A DNA stretch of 64,000 nt from Limimaricola sp. G21655-S1. GTDB lineage: Bacteria; Pseudomonadota; Alphaproteobacteria; Rhodobacterales; Rhodobacteraceae. The position numbers and the translations under genes were made by a program. Positions 61,060 through 64,000 of this stretch are shown here, piece by piece. Under the pieces are notes generated by a model. The model was given only the letters and a program-made list of their open reading frames with translations, did no database searches and was not told where the DNA came from. The DNA is taken from contig NZ_JAPWGO010000015.1 in assembly GCF_027213785.1 (NCBI RefSeq), positions 1 to 64,000 of the forward strand, given 5' to 3'. How positions within the stretch are numbered: the stretch's first letter is position 1; each line of letters starts with the position of its first letter.

Positions 61060-61794
61060 ATGTTCGGCAAGGTTCTATCGAGCCTCGGTATTGGCGGCGC
61101 GACGGTGGATGCGTTGCTGGAAAACAGCGATGTCGAAGCGGGCCACGTGCTCAGGGCGGAAATCCGCATCAAGGGCGGCAGCGCGCGGCAGGAGATCCGC
61201 AGCGTCGATCTGGAGCTTGCGACCCGCTGCCTCGTCGAGGGGCCCGGAGATCGCAAGATCCACAGCGACATCATCCTTGCCGCAGGCAGGGTGGAGATCG
61301 GCGCGGTGGATGCCGGAGAAGAGCTGAGCTTTCCGATCGAGATGCACGTTCCGGGTTCGGCGCCGATCAGCATCGGCTCGACCCGGAGCTTCCTGCGGAC
61401 CCGGCTCGACGTGCCCGGTGCGGTCGACCCCAAGGACGAGGACCTCGTCAACATCCTGCCCAGCCCCACCATGACGGCGGTGCTGCAAGGGGTGCAGGAG
61501 GCCGGGTTCCGGCTGGTGGAGACCGAGGTCGAATATGACCGCCGCCGTGTGCCGCCCTTCGTGCAGGAGTTCGATTTCAGGCCCACGGGCTTAGGCGATT
61601 TCGGGATCGAGGAGGTCGAGATTTCGTTCGTGCCGGTCTCTGGCGGCGTCGAGGTGCTGCTGACGGTCGATAATCGCGGCGGGTTCTTTCTGGCCGGGCG
61701 CGAGAAGACGGCGCGTATCCGGGTCGATCACGCCGAGGCCGCACGGATCGACATGGGGTGCGAGTTGCGCCGGGCGATCGAGCGGCTGCGCTGA
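61060..61794 (+). CDS. Spo0M-like (sporulation-control protein) arrestin-fold protein
   Basis: A 244-residue cytosolic protein of the SpoOM family: MFGKVLSSLGIGGATVDALL, EIRIKGGSARQEIRSVDLEL and DVPGAVDPKDEDLVNILPSP are typical. The family has an arrestin-like beta-sandwich and occurs in many bacteria that never sporulate; its role there is unsettled. AAGGAGA precedes the ATG. It follows ligD by 149 bp, which contain nothing recognised. Confidence 0.82.
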   Translation: MFGKVLSSLGIGGATVDALLENSDVEAGHVLRAEIRIKGGSARQEIRSVDLELATRCLVEGPGDRKIHSDIILAAGRVEIGAVDAGEELSFPIEMHVPGSAPISIGSTRSFLRTRLDVPGAVDPKDEDLVNILPSPTMTAVLQGVQEAGFRLVETEVEYDRRRVPPFVQEFDFRPTGLGDFGIEEVEISFVPVSGGVEVLLTVDNRGGFFLAGREKTARIRVDHAEAARIDMGCELRRAIERLR

Positions 61795-61879
61795 TCGCCT
61801 ACCGCCCCCCGGGCGGAGCCGGGGGGCGGCCATGCTGCCGATGCGCCCCCTCGAGGGCACTGCGATCAGTTCGGACGGC

Positions 61880-62443
61880 TCAGGCCGCCTTGTCGGCCGG
61901 GCTCCAGGCGAATTTCTGGAACGGCTGGTCGACCGGCGTCTCGGCGAGGTGGTTGGTGTAGTTCGACATGACCTTCTGGCTGTAGCCCAGGATCACCTCG
62001 AGGATGTTGCGCTTGGTAAAGCCGGCGTCGAGGAAGGCCTGCACGTCGGCCTCTGCGACGTTGCCGTGCTGGCGCACCAGCTTCAGGGTGAAGTCGCGCA
62101 GCGCCTCGAGCCGGGCGTTGGGCAGCGGCGTGCCGTCGCGCAGCGCATCCGTGATCGCGTCGTCGACGCCCATGCTCTTGGCGATGCCGGTATGGGCGGG
62201 CACGCAGTAGTGGCAGGCGTTCTCGACGTTCACGGTCTGCCAGACGACGGTCAGCTCGTCCTTGTCGAAGCTGGAATTCAGAAAGAGCTCGTGAACACGC
62301 TGATAGGCGTCGAGCAGGCCGGGGGCCTCGGCCATGACGGCGTGCAACCCGGGCACCATGCCAAAGGCGGCCTGCGACTTGGCGAGCAACGGCTTCGATG
62401 CGTCGGGGGCGGTGGTTTCGTCGTGCAGCGTGAAATCGGTCAT
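61880..62443 (-). CDS. carboxymuconolactone decarboxylase/AhpD family protein
   Basis: A 187-residue AhpD-fold protein. The redox centre is CHYCVPAHTGIAKSMG near residue 77, with the CxxC and following His of alkylhydroperoxidase-like members. It probably acts in peroxide or thiol redox chemistry. Divergent from a TetR gene over two matching palindromes, so it is likely induced by an electrophile or peroxide through that repressor (inferred). Confidence 0.86.
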   Translation of the reverse strand: MTDFTLHDETTAPDASKPLLAKSQAAFGMVPGLHAVMAEAPGLLDAYQRVHELFLNSSFDKDELTVVWQTVNVENACHYCVPAHTGIAKSMGVDDAITDALRDGTPLPNARLEALRDFTLKLVRQHGNVAEADVQAFLDAGFTKRNILEVILGYSQKVMSNYTNHLAETPVDQPFQKFAWSPADKAA

Positions 62444-62499
62444 GGGTGTCTCCTTGGGTCGGGCCGGGAGGGCCCGTCACGAAGGCAAACATAGAGATA

Positions 62500-62539
62500 T
62501 TGAGTGATCGCTCAAGTTCTGCATTGAGCAATCACTCAA
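62500..62539. promoter_or_regulatory. twin TetR operators
   Basis: Two related 16-bp palindromes, TTGAGTGATCGCTCAA (62500-62515) and TTGAGCAATCACTCAA (62524-62539), have starts 24 bp apart between divergent ahpD-like and tetR genes. The shared TTGAG and CTCAA arms mark them as binding sites of one dimeric regulator. Confidence 0.82.
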
Positions 62540-62603
62540 TCTTGAGGCGCGGGCCTCGACGCTGGGGCGAGACAATCGCCCCAGGAGCCCCTATCTTTCG
62601 GAC

Positions 62604-63200
62604 ATGACACGAGCACGCCCCTATGATCGCGAGACCGCGCTGGACGCAGCGCTGACCCTTTTTTGGCGGAAAGGCTATCACGCGACGTCGCTGAAGGATC
62701 TCGAAGCCGCCTTGGCGATGAAGCCCGGCAGCATCTACGCGGCTTTCAAGAGCAAGGAGGAACTCTACCTCTCCACGCTCGAGAGGTACTTCCAGCGCAA
62801 CCGGGCCCAGTTCGCACGTCTGCGCGGGGCGACCGGCTCGCCGCTCGCCGCGCTCGCCGATTTCCTGCGAGGTTTCGGGCGCTCCGAAGCCGGCGGGCAG
62901 GCCTGCATGCTGGTCAAGACGCTGCTCGACGTGACCGAGCAGGACGGGGCGATCGGTCTCCGCGCGCGCAACTATCTCGACGAGATGACGGCCGAGATCA
63001 CCGCCATTTTCGAGGCGGCGCGGGATGCGGGCGAACTTCCCGAAGGGGCCGATCCGGCGCGGCTGGCCCGCAGATACCAAGCCGACATGACGGCGCTTCG
63101 GATCGAGGCACATCGCGGCGGCGACCCGGTCGCTCTCGCGGCCTTGGCCGATGACATGGCGCGCGACGTGGAGCGGTTGCGGCTGGCCGAGAGCGGCTAG
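62604..63200 (+). CDS. TetR/AcrR-family repressor
   Basis: A 198-residue repressor. The N-terminal helix-turn-helix is RETALDAALTLFWRKGYHAT followed by LEAALAMKPGSIYAAFKSKE; the C-terminal part resembles the TetR_C_16/AcuR-like groups with QACMLVKTLLDVTEQ. The Cys in this segment could sense electrophiles (inferred). It probably represses itself and the AhpD-like gene through the upstream twin palindromes. Confidence 0.87.
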   Translation: MTRARPYDRETALDAALTLFWRKGYHATSLKDLEAALAMKPGSIYAAFKSKEELYLSTLERYFQRNRAQFARLRGATGSPLAALADFLRGFGRSEAGGQACMLVKTLLDVTEQDGAIGLRARNYLDEMTAEITAIFEAARDAGELPEGADPARLARRYQADMTALRIEAHRGGDPVALAALADDMARDVERLRLAESG

Positions 63201-63314
63201 GCCTCGAGAAATTCATATCGGACTGACGCCCCTGCACGAGTTGGCGACCGCATGCTTGCCGTAGGGTAGGGCTGCGTCTAGCCTCGCGGTGAATTCTTCC
63301 CGGGAGGCCGCCAG

Positions 63315-64000
63315 ATGTCCGATCAACCCAAGCTTCGCTTCGACACGCTGCAGATCCATGCCGGCGCGTCGCCCGATCCGGCGACCGGTGCGCGGCAGGT
63401 GCCGATCTACCAATCGACCTCCTACGTCTTCAAGGATGCCGATCACGCCGCCCGGCTCTTCGGTCTCGAAGAGGTGGGATACATCTATTCGCGCCTGACC
63501 AATCCGACCGTCTCGGCCCTCGCCGACCGGCTCTGCGCGCTCGAGGGCGGTGCCGGGGCGGTATGCTGCTCCTCCGGGCACGCGGCGCAGATCATGGCGC
63601 TGTTCCCGCTGATGGGGCCGAGCTGCAACGTCGTGGTCTCGACCCGGCTCTATGGCGGTTCGGTCACGCAGTTCAGCCAGACGATCAAGCGCTTTGGCTG
63701 GTCGGCGCGCTTCGTCGATTTCGACGATCTGGAGGCCATCGAAGCGGCGGTGGACGGCGACACCCGCGCCATCTTCTGCGAGTCGATCTCGAACCCCGGC
63801 GGCTATATCACAGACCTGCCGGAGGTCGCCCAGCTGGCCGGGCGGGTCGGCCTGCCCTTGATCGTCGACAACACGCTGGCCACCCCCTATCTGTGCAACC
63901 CGATCGCGCAGGGCGCGACGCTGGTGGTGCATTCGACGACCAAATACCTGACCGGCAATGGCACCGTCACCGGCGGCGCGGTGATCGACAGCGGGAGGTT
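63315..64000 (+). CDS. metY: O-acetylhomoserine sulfhydrylase (aminocarboxypropyltransferase), 5' part
   Basis: The first 228 codons of a Cys/Met-metabolism PLP enzyme; the frame is open at the window edge. LQIHAGASPDPATGARQVPI and YIYSRLTNPTVSALADRL are MetY-like, and the PLP lysine is K210 in HSTTKYLTGNG. It would make homocysteine from O-acetylhomoserine and sulfide. GGGAGG precedes the ATG. No recognised SAM riboswitch is seen in the 114-bp leader. Confidence 0.88.
   Translation, partial: MSDQPKLRFDTLQIHAGASPDPATGARQVPIYQSTSYVFKDADHAARLFGLEEVGYIYSRLTNPTVSALADRLCALEGGAGAVCCSSGHAAQIMALFPLMGPSCNVVVSTRLYGGSVTQFSQTIKRFGWSARFVDFDDLEAIEAAVDGDTRAIFCESISNPGGYITDLPEVAQLAGRVGLPLIVDNTLATPYLCNPIAQGATLVVHSTTKYLTGNGTVTGGAVIDSGR

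Noticed and set aside
63201-63314. Possible SAM-type riboswitch in the metY leader
   Set aside because: I compared by eye with SAM-II and SAM/SAH consensus features and saw no convincing match. A covariance-model search would decide.
1-64000. CRISPR arrays, tRNA or rRNA genes, intact insertion sequences
   Set aside because: No regularly spaced repeat-spacer pattern, cloverleaf-like sequence or transposase reading frame was noticed by eye.

Overview
This is a high-GC (roughly two-thirds G+C) alphaproteobacterial window. The gene families point to the Rhodobacterales (Roseobacter group): TRAP transporters, FCD-type GntR regulators, a BCCT transporter, two haem-copper oxidase clusters and a RepB/Rep_3-parAB replication module. 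Because it carries a complete plasmid-type replication and partition locus, the window is most likely part of an extrachromosomal replicon (plasmid or chromid). No rRNA, tRNA, CRISPR array or intact insertion sequence was seen.

Layout. 1-2.9 kb: gluconate-type TRAP transporter, gluconokinase and a divergent LacI repressor over twin operators. 3-5.9 kb: GMC oxidoreductase and an enolase-superfamily sugar-acid enzyme. 5.9-9.9 kb: replicon core, with a Rep_3 initiator, five 22-bp iterons, parA-parB and three copies of a TTGCCA-TGGCAA palindrome that look like centromeres. 10-11.2 kb: orphan small ORF and fumarylpyruvate hydrolase-like gene. 11.3-16.4 kb: an unusual oxidase cluster (CtaG, HemJ/CopD-like protein, CuA-less subunit II, fused subunit I/III, small membrane protein). 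16.6-20.7 kb: acetyltransferase, a decayed strip with glycine-betaine-binding and aminotransferase fragments, BCCT transporter, EF-hand protein. 20.8-25.2 kb: a second, conventional CuA-containing oxidase with two subunit III genes. 25.5-30 kb: putrescine module (ureohydrolase, PuuB-like, PuuA-like, GntR).

30-41.2 kb: a peptide/opine-type ABC operon with oxidoreductases and an aldolase, whose binding protein is broken by one in-frame stop, then a divergent GntR, acetylpolyamine amidohydrolase-like and aminotransferase operon. 41.2-52.8 kb: a nearly complete hexuronate pathway (GntR, uxuA, uxuB, kdgK, AGE-family epimerase, TRAP dctPQM, uxaC, kduI, kduD). It would import uronates, isomerise and reduce them, dehydrate them to 2-keto-3-deoxygluconate and phosphorylate that; KDPG aldolase is not in the window. 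53-57.4 kb: RND efflux pair. 57.5-60.9 kb: Ku and LigD for non-homologous end joining. 61-64 kb: Spo0M-like protein, AhpD-like protein with divergent TetR over twin operators, and the start of an O-acetylhomoserine sulfhydrylase gene.

The most unusual content is the 11.3-16.4 kb oxidase cluster. Its subunit II has lost the CuA ligands and resembles quinol-oxidase subunit II, while its fused subunit I/III lacks the usual K-channel lysine. The replicon core, with regularly phased iterons and palindromes (one stray copy inside coxB), is the clearest non-coding structure.
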